DNA from: Pseudomonas sp. P5_109
GTDB taxonomy: Bacteria > Pseudomonadota > Gammaproteobacteria > Pseudomonadales > Pseudomonadaceae
NCBI RefSeq assembly: GCF_034009455.1
Contig: NZ_CP125380.1
Coordinates: 2,273,001-2,337,000 of the forward strand
Length of the DNA stretch: 64,000 bases
Direction: 5' to 3'
The notes below the pieces were generated by a model. That model made no database searches, was not told the DNA's origin, and saw only the letters and a program-made list of their open reading frames with translations. Shown in pieces: positions 1 through 8,312 of this stretch. The stretch's first letter is position 1. Each line of letters starts with the position of its first letter. A program made the position numbers and the translations under genes.

Positions 1-526
1 GCTTCAACTGACCCTCAACGGTCAATCCGTCGGCCCGGTGGACATCCCTGATGACCTGCCGATGATCGACTACCTGCACGAATACAAGAACCTCACCGGT
101 TCGCGCCTGGGCTGCGGCCAGGGCATCTGCCACGCCTGCGTGGTGATCGTCGACAACCCGGACGGCACCAGCGAAGAAGTGCGCACCTGCATCACCGGCG
201 CGCACTATTTCGAAGGCAAGAAAGTACGGACCATCGAAGGCCATGCGACCCGCGACGAGCAGGGTAAGGTCACCGAGCTGAATCCGATCCAGCAGCGCTT
301 CGTCGACGAATTCGCCTTCCAGTGCAGCTACTGCGCGCCGGGTTTCGTCAATGCCGCGACCGTGCTGGTGGAAAAGCTGCAGCGTCAGCCGATCGTCAAA
401 AGCCAGCTGGAAAAAGTCATCGAGGACAGCCTGGGTCATCACATCTGCCGTTGCACCGGGTACGTGCGCTACTACAGCGCCACCCGCAACGTGCTGACCG
501 ATCTCGGCCTGGTCAAGGAGGGTTAA
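1..526 (+). CDS. 2Fe-2S subunit of a molybdenum hydroxylase (left end cut)
   Basis: The reading frame is open at the left edge (first full codon at base 2), giving a 174-residue fragment. An N-terminal plant-type 2Fe-2S domain has cysteines at fragment residues 38, 43, 46 and 63 (GCGQGICHAC). The C-terminal helical 2Fe-2S domain has CSYC at 108-111 and CRC at 149-151. This is the small electron-transfer subunit of xanthine oxidase-family enzymes, closest in layout to isoquinoline 1-oxidoreductase or nicotinate dehydrogenase alpha subunits. The large molybdopterin subunit is not in the window and presumably lies upstream. The stop is 2 bases before the cytochrome gene, so the two are co-transcribed. 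The substrate cannot be read from this subunit. Confidence 0.9.
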   Translation, partial: LQLTLNGQSVGPVDIPDDLPMIDYLHEYKNLTGSRLGCGQGICHACVVIVDNPDGTSEEVRTCITGAHYFEGKKVRTIEGHATRDEQGKVTELNPIQQRFVDEFAFQCSYCAPGFVNAATVLVEKLQRQPIVKSQLEKVIEDSLGHHICRCTGYVRYYSATRNVLTDLGLVKEG

Positions 527-528
527 GC

Positions 529-1767
529 ATGAAGCTTCTACTTAGCCGCCTGGCGTTGGCGGTTGGTCTGGCTGCGCCTGTGGTGGCGGCTCACGCCGAT
601 GATGCGCAGGTCAAGCAAGGCCAATACCTCGCCCGCGCTGCCGACTGCATGGCCTGCCACACCGCACCGGGCGGCGCGCCCTATGCGGGTGGTCTGCCGA
701 TCGTTTCGCCGTTCGGCACGATCTACGGCACCAACATCACCCCGAGCGAAGAGCACGGCATCGGCCTGTACAGCGATGACGAGTTTTTCGCCGCATTGAC
801 TGAAGGCAAGCGCCGCGATGGCGCGAACCTGTATCCGGCGATGCCCTACACCTCGTATCACCTGATGCCGCGAGCAGATTCCGACGCGATTCATGCCTAC
901 CTGAAAACCGTTGAGCCGATCGAGCGCGCCGCGCCGGTCACCAGCCTGAGCTTCCCGTTCAACGTGCGCCTGGGCCTGATGGGCTGGAACATGATGTACG
1001 GCAAGGACGTGAAGCTTGCGCCTGCCGAAGGCAAGAGCGAAGCCTGGAAGCGCGGCCAGTACATGGTCGACGTGCTCGGTCACTGTGGCGAGTGTCACAC
1101 CCCACGCGGCTTGCCGGGTGCGATGCAGCAGGACAAGCGCATGACCGGTGGCATTCTCAATGGCTACCTGGCGCCGAGCCTGCTGGCCACTGACCTGGCG
1201 GCCCGTGGCTGGAATCATCAGGACCTGAGCTCGTTCCTCAAACACGGCATGAGCGCCCAGGGCACGATGTTCAACGAAATGTTCCCGGTGTTCCACAACA
1301 GCACCCAGGGCCTCAGCGATCCGGACCTGGCCGCGATGGCGACCTTCCTGCTCGGCGATCAGCCACCGGCGGCGAAAGTGCTCACCGAAGTGCCTGTGGA
1401 CAAGCTGAGCCCGAGCGCCCAGCGCGGCCGTCAGGAATATTTGAATGTCTGCGCCGGTTGCCACGCTCCAGGTGGCGAAGGCAAGCCGCACATCGCCGTG
1501 GCCATGCGTGGCAATACCACGCTGCGCCTGGAAGACCCGCGCAACCTGGTACGGGTCATCGACGACGGTATCGGTGAGCAGAAATTCTCCGGGTTCGAGC
1601 ACATGCAACCGATGCCTGGCTTCGCCCAGAAGCTGAGCGACGGGCAACTCACGGATCTGCTGAACTACCTGCGTCAGGGCTGGGGCGGTCAGCCGAATGA
1701 TCTGGCTGTGAATGACGTGCAGAAGTTGCGGGTCGATGCGCCGCCGCTCGAGCACAAGGCCCACTGA
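529..1767 (+). CDS. triheme cytochrome c, electron acceptor of the molybdenum hydroxylase
   Basis: The 412-residue protein has an N-terminal Sec signal (residues 1-23, ending AHA-DD) and three CxxCH haem sites: CMACH at 40, CGECH at 186 and CAGCH at 308. This is the layout of cytochrome c subunits of alcohol, gluconate and aldehyde dehydrogenases. It probably carries electrons from the upstream 2Fe-2S/Mo enzyme to the respiratory chain in the periplasm. The ATG at 529 follows the preceding stop by 2 bases with AGGAGGG upstream, which fixes the start; a longer in-frame ORF upstream is only an overlap with the previous gene. Confidence 0.93.
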   Translation: MKLLLSRLALAVGLAAPVVAAHADDAQVKQGQYLARAADCMACHTAPGGAPYAGGLPIVSPFGTIYGTNITPSEEHGIGLYSDDEFFAALTEGKRRDGANLYPAMPYTSYHLMPRADSDAIHAYLKTVEPIERAAPVTSLSFPFNVRLGLMGWNMMYGKDVKLAPAEGKSEAWKRGQYMVDVLGHCGECHTPRGLPGAMQQDKRMTGGILNGYLAPSLLATDLAARGWNHQDLSSFLKHGMSAQGTMFNEMFPVFHNSTQGLSDPDLAAMATFLLGDQPPAAKVLTEVPVDKLSPSAQRGRQEYLNVCAGCHAPGGEGKPHIAVAMRGNTTLRLEDPRNLVRVIDDGIGEQKFSGFEHMQPMPGFAQKLSDGQLTDLLNYLRQGWGGQPNDLAVNDVQKLRVDAPPLEHKAH

Positions 1768-1768
1768 T

Positions 1769-2740
1769 ATGCAGCATCTCGATCTGCAAGTGGTGCGCCG
1801 GGCGCTGGAGTGGTCGGTGGCCGGTCAGCGCATCTGGCTGTGTACGGTGCTGGCCACTTACGGCTCGGCGCCGCGCGCACCGGGTTCGCTGCTGGCGGTG
1901 AACACGCAGGGGCACTGGATTGGCTCGCTGTCTGGCGGCTGTGTCGAGGAAGACTTTCTCGAGCGAGTCGCCGAGGGCGCGTTTGAGCAGCCAGTCAGCG
2001 TTGTTCGTTACGGCGAAGGCGACGACCCACGCTCGCGCGTCAGCCTGCCATGCGGCGGGGTGCTCGATGTGCTGGTCGAGCAGCTGGAGGCCGAATGTGA
2101 CGTACAAGCGCATCTGCGCGAGCTGGAGTCGGCACTGTTGGGCCGGCGTCGGTTGATCCGTGAAGTCGATCTGCAAAGTGGTGCGCGCAGTCTGTTCGAT
2201 GATCGTGAGCAGGGTGTGCGTATCGAGCGCGAAATCGACCGGGTGCGCGTGCGCGTCGGTGCGGCCCAGCGCTTGCTGCTGGCCGGCTACTCCAGTGTCG
2301 CCCAGGCCTGTGCGGAGTTTGCCGTGGGCCTGGGTTTCGAGGTGATTCTGTGTGATCCGCGGGACGAAGTGCTGGAAGGCGTCGTGCTGGAAAACGTAGA
2401 GATTCGTCGCCAACTGCCGTCGGTGTTCATCGCCGATGGTGGTTGTCACAGCGACACGGCGGTGGTGGCGTTGACCCACGATCCACGTATCGATGACCTG
2501 GCGATGATGGAGGCGGTGCGCACCGAGGCGTTCTACATCGGCGTGATGGGCTCCATGCAGACCTCGCAAAAGCGCTTCGAGCGCTTGCGGCGCATTGGTG
2601 GTCTGGGGGATCTCGAGTTGGGGCGGATTCACGCACCCATCGGGCTGAATCTGGGCAGCAAGACGCCTGCGGAGATTGCCCTGGCGGTATTGGCCGATAT
2701 CCTGCGGATTCGCAGCGGTATCCCACGAGATCGTCTCTAA
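1769..2740 (+). CDS. XdhC/CoxI-family molybdenum cofactor maturation protein
   Basis: The 323-residue protein begins 1 base after the cytochrome stop (TGATATG), so it is translationally coupled to it. The N-terminal XdhC domain carries the family's LPCGG sequence (near residue 96), and the C-terminal domain is Rossmann-like. XdhC proteins hold and sulfurate the molybdenum cofactor before insertion into xanthine dehydrogenase-family enzymes, which agrees with the molybdenum hydroxylase genes just upstream. It is full length and probably the last gene of this operon, followed by a REP doublet and a T-rich hairpin arm. Confidence 0.88.
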   Translation: MQHLDLQVVRRALEWSVAGQRIWLCTVLATYGSAPRAPGSLLAVNTQGHWIGSLSGGCVEEDFLERVAEGAFEQPVSVVRYGEGDDPRSRVSLPCGGVLDVLVEQLEAECDVQAHLRELESALLGRRRLIREVDLQSGARSLFDDREQGVRIEREIDRVRVRVGAAQRLLLAGYSSVAQACAEFAVGLGFEVILCDPRDEVLEGVVLENVEIRRQLPSVFIADGGCHSDTAVVALTHDPRIDDLAMMEAVRTEAFYIGVMGSMQTSQKRFERLRRIGGLGDLELGRIHAPIGLNLGSKTPAEIALAVLADILRIRSGIPRDRL

Positions 2741-2770
2741 CCCCACAACATCTTTTGTTTTCTGCAACTG

Positions 2771-2928
2771 AAAGGGCCGCATCCAGTGTAATGCTGTTCA
2801 CTGTAGGAGCGAGCTTGCTCGCGATGGTCGTTAACGATAACGCGTATTTACTGGCTAAACGCGGCGCTCTTGAGTGCATCGCGAGCAAGCTCGCTCCTAC
2901 AGGCATTACGCATCCAGCGGCCCTTTTT
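2771..2928 (+). terminator. possible xdhC terminator interrupted by a REP doublet
   Basis: The arm at 2771-2780 (AAAGGGCCGC) is matched in inverted orientation at 2917-2926, and TAATGC at 2789-2794 is matched at 2903-2908. The right arm runs into five T residues. Together they look like an ordinary rho-independent terminator whose loop was opened by the REP doublet at 2802-2901. Confidence 0.5.
2802..2901. repeat. REP doublet (REPIN-like) of Pseudomonas type
   Basis: Two inverted copies of a roughly 24-bp element (core GAGCGAGCTTGCTCGCGAT at 2807-2825 and its complement at 2878-2896) flank about 50 bp. Each copy is itself partly palindromic. This matches the dispersed REP/REPIN elements of fluorescent pseudomonads, mobilised in trans by RAYT transposases. 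No RAYT gene is present in the window. Confidence 0.85.
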
Positions 2929-2939
2929 GCATCTGTGGG

Positions 2940-4223
2940 TTACATGCCGAACCTGTCGCGCAATCCGTAATACCAGGCACCCAGCGCCGCGAACGGCGTA
3001 CGCAGCATTTGTCCGCCGGGGAACGGGTAGTGGGGCAGGTCGGCAAAGGCGTCAAAACGCTCGGCCTGGCCGCGCAGGGCTTCGGCCAGCACCTTGCCCG
3101 CCAGGTGCGTATAGGTCACGCCATGGCCGCTGCAGCCCTGGGAATAGTAGATGTTGTCGCCCAGGCGCCCGACCTGAGGCAGGCGTGACAGGGTCAGCAG
3201 GAAGTTGCCGGTCCACGCGTAATCGATCTTCACGTCCTTGAGCTGCGGAAATGCCTTGAGCAGCTTCGGTCGAATGATCGCTTCGATGTTCGCCGGATCC
3301 CGCGCACCGTACACCACGCCACCACCGAAGATCAGGCGCTTGTCGCCGCTGAGGCGGTAGTAGTCGAGCAGGTAATTGCAGTCTTCGACGCAGTAATCCT
3401 GAGGCAGCAGGGTCTTGGCCAGTTCTTCGCCCAGTGGCTCGGTGGTAATCACTTGAGTGCCGCAAGGCATCGACTTGGCGGCCAGCTCCGGCACCAGATT
3501 GCCCAGATAAGCGTTGCCGGCAACGATGATGAATTTGGCCCTGACCTTGCCTTGCGGCGTGTGCACGACCGGGTTGGCGCCGCGCTCGATACGTACGGCT
3601 GGCGACTGCTCATAAATCGTCCCGCCCAGGGATTCGACCGCAGCAGCTTCGCCCAGCGCCAAGTTGAGCGGATGAATGTGCCCGCCACTCATGTCGAGCA
3701 TGCCGCCGACGTACTGATCGCAGGCGACCACCTCACGAATGCGGCGTTGATCCATCAGCTCGAGCTGGGTATGACCGAATCGCTCCCAGAGGCGCTTCTG
3801 CGACTCCAGATGACCCATCTGTTTGGCGGTCATGGCGGCGAATACACCACCGTCTTTCAAGTCGCACTGAATGTTGTATTTGGCGACCCGCTCACGAATG
3901 ATCCGGCCACCTTCAAAGGCCATCTGCCCCAGCAATTGAGCCTGCTTGGGGCCGACCGTGCGCTCGATGACATCAATGTCGCGGCTATAGCTGTTAACGA
4001 TCTGCCCGCCATTACGCCCGGACGCCCCGAAACCCACCCTGGCGGCCTCGAGCACCGTGACCTTGAAGCCGTTCTCCAGCAGAAACAGGGCAGAGGACAG
4101 CCCCGTATAACCGGCGCCAATCACACAGACATCGGTCTCGACGTCATCCTGCAACGCTGGGCGCGGCGGAACCGCATTGGCCGATGCGGCGTAGTAGGAC
4201 TCGGGGTAGGGAGTGTTAGCCAT
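2940..4223 (-). CDS. puuB: FAD-dependent amine oxidase, gamma-glutamylputrescine oxidase-like
   Basis: The 427-residue protein belongs to the DAO family. A dinucleotide-binding motif GAGYTGLSSA sits near residues 37-46, and SGRNGGQ, the conserved FAD-contact region, follows about 30 residues later. The overall sequence resembles the PuuB/OrdL group, which oxidises gamma-glutamylputrescine in polyamine breakdown in the cytoplasm. There are no polyamine neighbours here, so the substrate is inferred from similarity only. It converges with the xdhC operon, and its upstream side faces the tRNA-Val promoter. Confidence 0.8.
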   Translation of the reverse strand: MANTPYPESYYAASANAVPPRPALQDDVETDVCVIGAGYTGLSSALFLLENGFKVTVLEAARVGFGASGRNGGQIVNSYSRDIDVIERTVGPKQAQLLGQMAFEGGRIIRERVAKYNIQCDLKDGGVFAAMTAKQMGHLESQKRLWERFGHTQLELMDQRRIREVVACDQYVGGMLDMSGGHIHPLNLALGEAAAVESLGGTIYEQSPAVRIERGANPVVHTPQGKVRAKFIIVAGNAYLGNLVPELAAKSMPCGTQVITTEPLGEELAKTLLPQDYCVEDCNYLLDYYRLSGDKRLIFGGGVVYGARDPANIEAIIRPKLLKAFPQLKDVKIDYAWTGNFLLTLSRLPQVGRLGDNIYYSQGCSGHGVTYTHLAGKVLAEALRGQAERFDAFADLPHYPFPGGQMLRTPFAALGAWYYGLRDRFGM

Positions 4224-4366
4224 CCGGCAGCCTCTGTTTAATATATTTTACGAGTGCATTGATCCTACCCGAGTTGAAAATCGCCCGCCAGCCACCCGGA
4301 AAATCTTCTTTGCAGCGGCAAAATTAAATATTTTGCATATTCATAGGGTTAGCGCGAAAAAAGGTG

Positions 4367-4394
4367 TTGACACCCCTCCGGAATTCCGTAGAAT
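4367..4394 (+). promoter_or_regulatory. sigma70 promoter of tRNA-Val
   Basis: TTGACA at 4367-4372 and TAGAAT at 4389-4394 are separated by 16 bp, and the mature tRNA begins 14 bp downstream. A GC-rich stretch after the -10 box fits a stable-RNA discriminator. Confidence 0.8.
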
Positions 4395-4407
4395 GCCGCC
4401 TCACAGC

Positions 4408-4484
4408 AGGCACGTAGCTCAGTTGGTTAGAGCACCACCTTGACATGGTGGGGGTCGTTGGTTCGAGTCCAATCGCGCCTACCA
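4408..4484 (+). tRNA. tRNA-Val (anticodon GAC)
   Basis: A 77-nt cloverleaf with encoded CCA. The anticodon stem CCACC/GGTGG encloses loop TTGACAT, giving anticodon GAC. The T arm is GTTGG-TTCGAGT-CCAAT and the D stem GCTC/GAGC. The acceptor stem pairs AGGCACG with CGCGCCT, which leaves an A-C mismatch at the fifth pair. Confidence 0.95.
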
Positions 4485-4512
4485 AACAAAATCCGCTCTG
4501 CTGGGCGGTCTG

Positions 4513-4546
4513 GAAGGGCTCACCGAAAGGTGGGCCCTTTTTTGTT
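4513..4546 (+). terminator. rho-independent terminator of tRNA-Val
   Basis: An 11-bp stem (AAGGGCTCACC paired with GGTGGGCCCTT, one G-U) closed by a GAAA tetraloop and followed by six T residues. Confidence 0.9.
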
Positions 4547-4846
4547 GTCTGGTGTTTGGGCAAACGACTACTGCGCTAGATCTTCAGGTCGGCTTTCACC
4601 TTCATGTAAACCACCGCGTCATCACCGTGCCGTGTCCTTGAAGGGTGTCCTGGAGCCCCGGCGTTTGGGGGGATGCAACCCAAAACTTAGGGTCAGCGAA
4701 CCCCTTGTTGGGGGATTTTTCACGACTCGAACAGAGCGTTTTAGCGCAATCACCGGGCCTGGACTTACCTATGCCAAATGGCTTGGATTTTGCTCAGGTG
4801 CTCTTACTCAAGCATTCTTTGAATGCGGTATCCGGAGAATCGAGCC
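4547..4846. other. intergenic region with no recognised gene
   Basis: No ORF here has family features or a convincing ribosome binding site. The stretch lies between the tRNA-Val terminator and a possible small membrane peptide and may be an integration scar. Confidence 0.4.
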
Positions 4847-4948
4847 ATGTGGGCAAAAACTCTGCTTCTCGGCGTGGTGTTTGGAATCGGGATCGTTACT
4901 AGCGGCCTGGCGACCAGCATGATCCTGATTTGGTGCGAGTTGTGTTAA
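4847..4948 (+). CDS. possible 33-residue membrane peptide
   Basis: An ATG preceded at 7 bases by GGAGAA (4834-4839) opens a 33-codon frame. The product has a lysine at residue 4, a single hydrophobic helix (about residues 6-29) and the C-terminus CELC. I do not recognise the family. The ribosome binding site, the charge-then-helix layout and the clean stop support a real small membrane protein, but there is no conservation evidence. Confidence 0.4.
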   Translation: MWAKTLLLGVVFGIGIVTSGLATSMILIWCELC

Positions 4949-4977
4949 CCACCGTCCCTTCTGCTTCAGGCAGCCAG

Positions 4978-5079
4978 TCACTCTGGCGCCATGAGCACCG
5001 CAAGCGTCATCTTGATGAACTTCTCATGCTTGTCGATGGCTTCGAGAGCTACGCGCGCGTTGTCGGCGACATCGGCTGA
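4978..5079 (-). pseudogene. truncated copy of the island gene at 40862-41071
   Basis: Read on the minus strand, this segment encodes the C-terminal 33 residues of a protein matching the intact 69-residue gene at 40862-41071: ADVADN, ALxxID, then FIK-TLAVLM and a stop. About 36 N-terminal residues are missing; an in-frame TAA lies just upstream of the matching part and the sequence beyond has no similarity. It appears to be a remnant of a prophage-associated gene left next to tRNA-Val. Confidence 0.65.
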
Positions 5080-5165
5080 TCCTGCGTGCGACGATTACTG
5101 AGCGGATACCTGACAACCAGGGTTTGCCGAGTAATCGTTCAGATCGTCGCCTGCCTCGATGGAAG

Positions 5166-5372
5166 TCAGTGGGCAAAGGCCGCTGCAAGGCCGTGATGCC
5201 CCTCCTGCATTCCCGCAATCAAATGCAGTGGGATGTTCTGCTGTACTTCAATGGACGGTACCTCGAAGCTTCCTACAATCTGGAGGTGTCGCTCGCTCAG
5301 TTCAGTCGACTCTGCTGCCTTTTCCTTAGCCATTCGCGCGTGGTTCATTGCGATTTCGTTGAGCGTTGACAC
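5166..5372 (-). CDS. small hypothetical protein
   Basis: A 68-residue frame with a GTG start at 5372 and GGGAGA 6 bases upstream. The sequence is amphipathic and charged at the N-terminus (MSTLNEIAMN, then KEKAAESTELSERH), with no membrane segment or signal peptide. I do not recognise the family. The strong ribosome binding site is the main argument for a real gene. Confidence 0.5.
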   Translation of the reverse strand: MSTLNEIAMNHARMAKEKAAESTELSERHLQIVGSFEVPSIEVQQNIPLHLIAGMQEGHHGLAAAFAH

Positions 5373-5623
5373 GTTACATCTCCCGGTGACTGACCAAGCG
5401 TATCGCTGGAGTCCTTAAGCATTGATTGAATGGCTGCAGCGTCAGAATTATGTCGTTCCCGCGCTGCTACGCGCGATCTCTGCAATCCTCAAGCCACGGA
5501 CCCAGGGGAACTCCTCGTAGTGTTTTCACAGGCGACGAATGGCGGGTCACTGTCGATGGTGGTCCGGATTCTTTGCCATTCAGGCGTAAACTGGTGGGGC
5601 TGCCTCATTGAAAGGAGCCGCCT

Positions 5624-5818
5624 ATGAACGTCGATCAAATCAGCAAGCAGGCATCTGTGGACAAGGCCGTCTGGGACCAATATTTCTGCGCTGCATTGAT
5701 TGCCGAAAGCAATCTGACAGCCCCGGTTGTGGGTGGTGCTACGCACGAAGACAGGCAGAACCTGTTGATCGAGAGGGCCAGGGCGCTGGCCGACAAAATG
5801 ATGGAAAACCGGAAGTAA
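5624..5818 (+). CDS. small conserved-looking hypothetical protein
   Basis: A 64-residue frame whose ATG at 5624 follows AAAGGAGCC with 7-8-base spacing; the in-frame codons further upstream lack a ribosome binding site. The product is soluble, acidic and helical (AVWDQYFCAALIAESN, then LLIERARALADKMMEN). It has its own terminator directly after the stop, so it is probably monocistronic. Function unknown. Confidence 0.6.
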   Translation: MNVDQISKQASVDKAVWDQYFCAALIAESNLTAPVVGGATHEDRQNLLIERARALADKMMENRK

Positions 5819-5820
5819 CC

Positions 5821-5849
5821 AGAGCCCAGCCATCGCGCTGGGCTCTTTG
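5821..5849 (+). terminator. rho-independent terminator
   Basis: A 10-bp stem AGAGCCCAGC / GCTGGGCTCT (5821-5830 and 5837-5846) followed by TTT, 2 bases after the stop of the small gene at 5624-5818. Confidence 0.75.
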
Positions 5850-5891
5850 CATGCGGGGGTGTTCCGATGCCGGTGATGTGCGTGTTGCGGT

Positions 5892-6644
5892 TCAAGCGAT
5901 CAGCTCTACCTTGCCGCTCGCCAGGCGATAGACACCTCCCACGATCTTCAGCAGGCCCTTGCTCTGCGCATCGGTCAGCAAGGGTGAGGCCTGTTTCAGG
6001 CTGTTGACCGAATTTTTGACGTTCTGCGCGGTGGCGTTTTCCATCAGGCTCCCGGGTTGCTTGAGCACTGCCTCGATAGCCGACTTGAGTGCATCGGTCA
6101 GCTTCGGAATATGGCCGGGGAAAACCGTCTTGTCCTTGACGGCCTTGATACCGGCCTCGATAGCGCCGCAGCTTTCATGACCGAGTACGAGAATCAGCGG
6201 CGCGCCAAGCACGGCAACCCCGTATTCAAGACTGGCCAGGCCTTCCGGGGTCACGAAGTTGCCCGCGACGCGGATGGAGAAAAGATCGCCTCGCGCGGTA
6301 TCAAACGCATATTCCGGGGCGATCCGCGAGTCAGAGCAGCTCAGTACTGCCACGAACGGATTTTGACCGGACACCAGGGCCTCTCGCTCAGCCTTGAAGT
6401 CATGCGTCTTGGAAGTGCCGTTTACATATCGCTCATTGCCCTCCATCAGTCTTTTCAATGCCATATCGGGACTGATTGCATTTTGAGGTTTTGGTGGGGC
6501 TGTCGCTTTTTCGGCTGCCTGGATGAGCTTGCCGGGCAGTGTGCCGGTCAGCAGCAGGGCGCCTGCGCTCAATCCGGCAAATTGAAGAAAACGACGACGG
6601 CCTGTTGTGTTTGAAGCAGAGCTTGAATCACATGATTCACACAT
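5892..6644 (-). CDS. beta-class carbonic anhydrase, Tat-exported
   Basis: The 250-residue zinc enzyme interconverts CO2 and bicarbonate. Zinc ligands and the catalytic dyad are visible as CSDSR (C103, D105, R107) and HESCG (H156, C159). The N-terminus has a twin-arginine signal (GRRRFLQFAG at 15-24 followed by a hydrophobic stretch and cleavage near QAA), so it should be exported folded to the periplasm. It lies alone, convergent with the small gene at 5624. Confidence 0.92.
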   Translation of the reverse strand: MCESCDSSSASNTTGRRRFLQFAGLSAGALLLTGTLPGKLIQAAEKATAPPKPQNAISPDMALKRLMEGNERYVNGTSKTHDFKAEREALVSGQNPFVAVLSCSDSRIAPEYAFDTARGDLFSIRVAGNFVTPEGLASLEYGVAVLGAPLILVLGHESCGAIEAGIKAVKDKTVFPGHIPKLTDALKSAIEAVLKQPGSLMENATAQNVKNSVNSLKQASPLLTDAQSKGLLKIVGGVYRLASGKVELIA

Positions 6645-6847
6645 GATTTTGTTTACTCAGTTCAATGCGGTGAGAGTGAGTTGCGGTTGGGGCTGGTGTT
6701 GCCACGGACGCTCGAAACCAGCGCAGTGGAGTTTAGTTGGTCTGTCATATTGTGTACCGGACTTTGTCCGCAGGTGCCGTGCAAGCTGTCACTTCATGGG
6801 CTACTACTGACTGGCTCACACACATTCGACCTGGCAGGAGTTTCTCG

Positions 6848-7303
6848 ATGCTCACTCACTGGTTTCTGGCGGCGGTTCATCTTCTGGCAATGGCCTTGGG
6901 ATTTTGGGCGGTGCTGGTTCGAGGCACGGCTTTGCGGCGCCTGGCCGATGGGGCCGCAGAAGTGCGTAGTGTTTTGATGGCGGATAATATCTGGGGTATT
7001 TCAGCGGTCGTTTTGCTGATCAGCGGGGGGATGCGCGCCTTTGGCGGGTACGAGAAAGGCGCCGACTATTACCTGCACCAGCCGCTGTTTCATCTGAAGA
7101 TGACGCTGTTCGTGCTGATCCTGCTGCTGGAGATTGCGCCAATGGTGACGCTGATCAAATGGCGGATAGCGCTTGCCCGTAAAGTGTCTGTCGATACCGG
7201 CCGTGCGAAGCTGTTTGCACGGATCAGTCATGTCGAGGCGCTGTTGCTGCTGTTGATGGTGGTGGCGGCGACTGGCATGGCGCGAGGCGTGATGTTTGGT
7301 TGA
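6848..7303 (+). CDS. DUF2214-family inner-membrane protein
   Basis: A 151-residue protein with four predicted membrane helices (about residues 4-24, 46-64, 80-102, 128-148). The start at 6848 is supported by CAGGAG 7 bases upstream; the longer ORF upstream lacks a site. The sequence fits the DUF2214 family, whose function is unknown. It stands alone between the carbonic anhydrase and csrA. Confidence 0.75.
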   Translation: MLTHWFLAAVHLLAMALGFWAVLVRGTALRRLADGAAEVRSVLMADNIWGISAVVLLISGGMRAFGGYEKGADYYLHQPLFHLKMTLFVLILLLEIAPMVTLIKWRIALARKVSVDTGRAKLFARISHVEALLLLLMVVAATGMARGVMFG

Positions 7304-7475
7304 TCACGCAGCGAACGCATCCTTCCTTGGGATAAACCGGAAAAGTCTGACAGCCAGGGCATTGAGCTTGCCGCTAGTATCGAACCCCTTGTGGATTGCA
7401 GGGCAGAGGCGATGCTGAATCTTTAGCCAGCCGTGGTTCCAGACTGAACGGGCTGGCTAGTGACTGCAGCAGGAT

Positions 7476-7667
7476 TCAGGATTGCGGCTTTTCCGGAGCG
7501 GTCAGGCCGGCCTGAATACGCTGGTAAATTTCTTCACGATGCACTGCAACGTCCTTCGGAGCGTTGATGCCGATCCTGACTTGCTGGCCGCTTACGCCCA
7601 GGATGGTGATCGTAATGTCATCACCGATATTAATGCTTTCACCGACTTTGCGGGTGAGTATCAGCAT
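7476..7667 (-). CDS. csrA: CsrA/RsmA-family translational regulator, RsmE-like
   Basis: A 63-residue RNA-binding regulator of the Gac/Rsm pathway. It begins [10 protein letters not shown] and contains [19 protein letters not shown], which holds the RNA-contacting arginine (VHREE). It binds GGA motifs near ribosome binding sites and blocks translation of secondary-metabolism genes. Fluorescent pseudomonads carry several paralogues; the extended TAPEKPQS tail resembles RsmE more than RsmA, but this is from memory. The start has AAGGAG 7 bases upstream. Confidence 0.93.
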   Translation of the reverse strand: MLILTRKVGESINIGDDITITILGVSGQQVRIGINAPKDVAVHREEIYQRIQAGLTAPEKPQS

Positions 7668-7917
7668 GGTCTTCTCCTTGATTGCTTTGTGGGGCACCTG
7701 ATTCGGACAGTGCAGAAGTCGGTGGTATGTATAGATTAGTGCGAAGTCTCAGAGTTTGGGTGCCTCTTTCTGACGCGCAGATGTGGCATTAATTCCCAAG
7801 GCGTAACTATACAGAGGCCGCATCCATGATTCTCGTTGTTTTGAGCCCATTTTACGGCTCTCGTGAAGTATTCATGGATGTTAAAATCCCCGCTTTAAGC
7901 ATTTAGAGGGAAGCGCC

Positions 7918-8283
7918 GTGCACAAAATGGTCTTGGTATTCGCGATATTGGCACTGGCGGGATGTGGTGAGGGCAACAGTGTGGATGCACCGAAGCCCAA
8001 ACCGGCCATGGCCACCGTGCCGGCGCCGGTGTCCGGCCCACAATGGGATCTTGAAGTGCGAGGTGAAACCCCTCAGGCGGTCAGCGATTTGAGTGGCTGG
8101 CTGATCGAGCATAGTTTCATGTCGAGCATCCTCAAGGAAAATGGCAATACGCGAATCCTGATGGGGCCGTTCAATTCGAAAGCCGAGGCCGAAGCCAAAC
8201 AGGATGAAGTCCGTGCGGCGCTCACTCGCGCCAAGAAACAGAACATCGAATTGCTGGTGCTTGAGCGACCGGCCGCTCAATAA
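7918..8283 (+). CDS. small lipoprotein with SPOR-like C-terminus
   Basis: A 121-residue product with a GTG start preceded by AGAGGGAAG. A lipoprotein signal ends in the lipobox LALAGC (cysteine 16). A proline-rich linker follows, then a domain of about 75 residues (WDLEVRG, ILMGPFNSKAEAEAKQDEVR) patterned like a SPOR repeat, the fold that binds septal peptidoglycan. The SPOR assignment is tentative. A strong terminator follows. Confidence 0.7.
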   Translation: MHKMVLVFAILALAGCGEGNSVDAPKPKPAMATVPAPVSGPQWDLEVRGETPQAVSDLSGWLIEHSFMSSILKENGNTRILMGPFNSKAEAEAKQDEVRAALTRAKKQNIELLVLERPAAQ

Positions 8284-8312
8284 CATTCAGTAGCGCAGAC
8301 GTCAGAGCAACT

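Noticed and set aside
7425..7458. Inverted repeat AGCCAGCC/GGCTGGCT downstream of csrA as a terminator
   Set aside because: No T-run on the minus strand and an 18-base loop; left unannotated.
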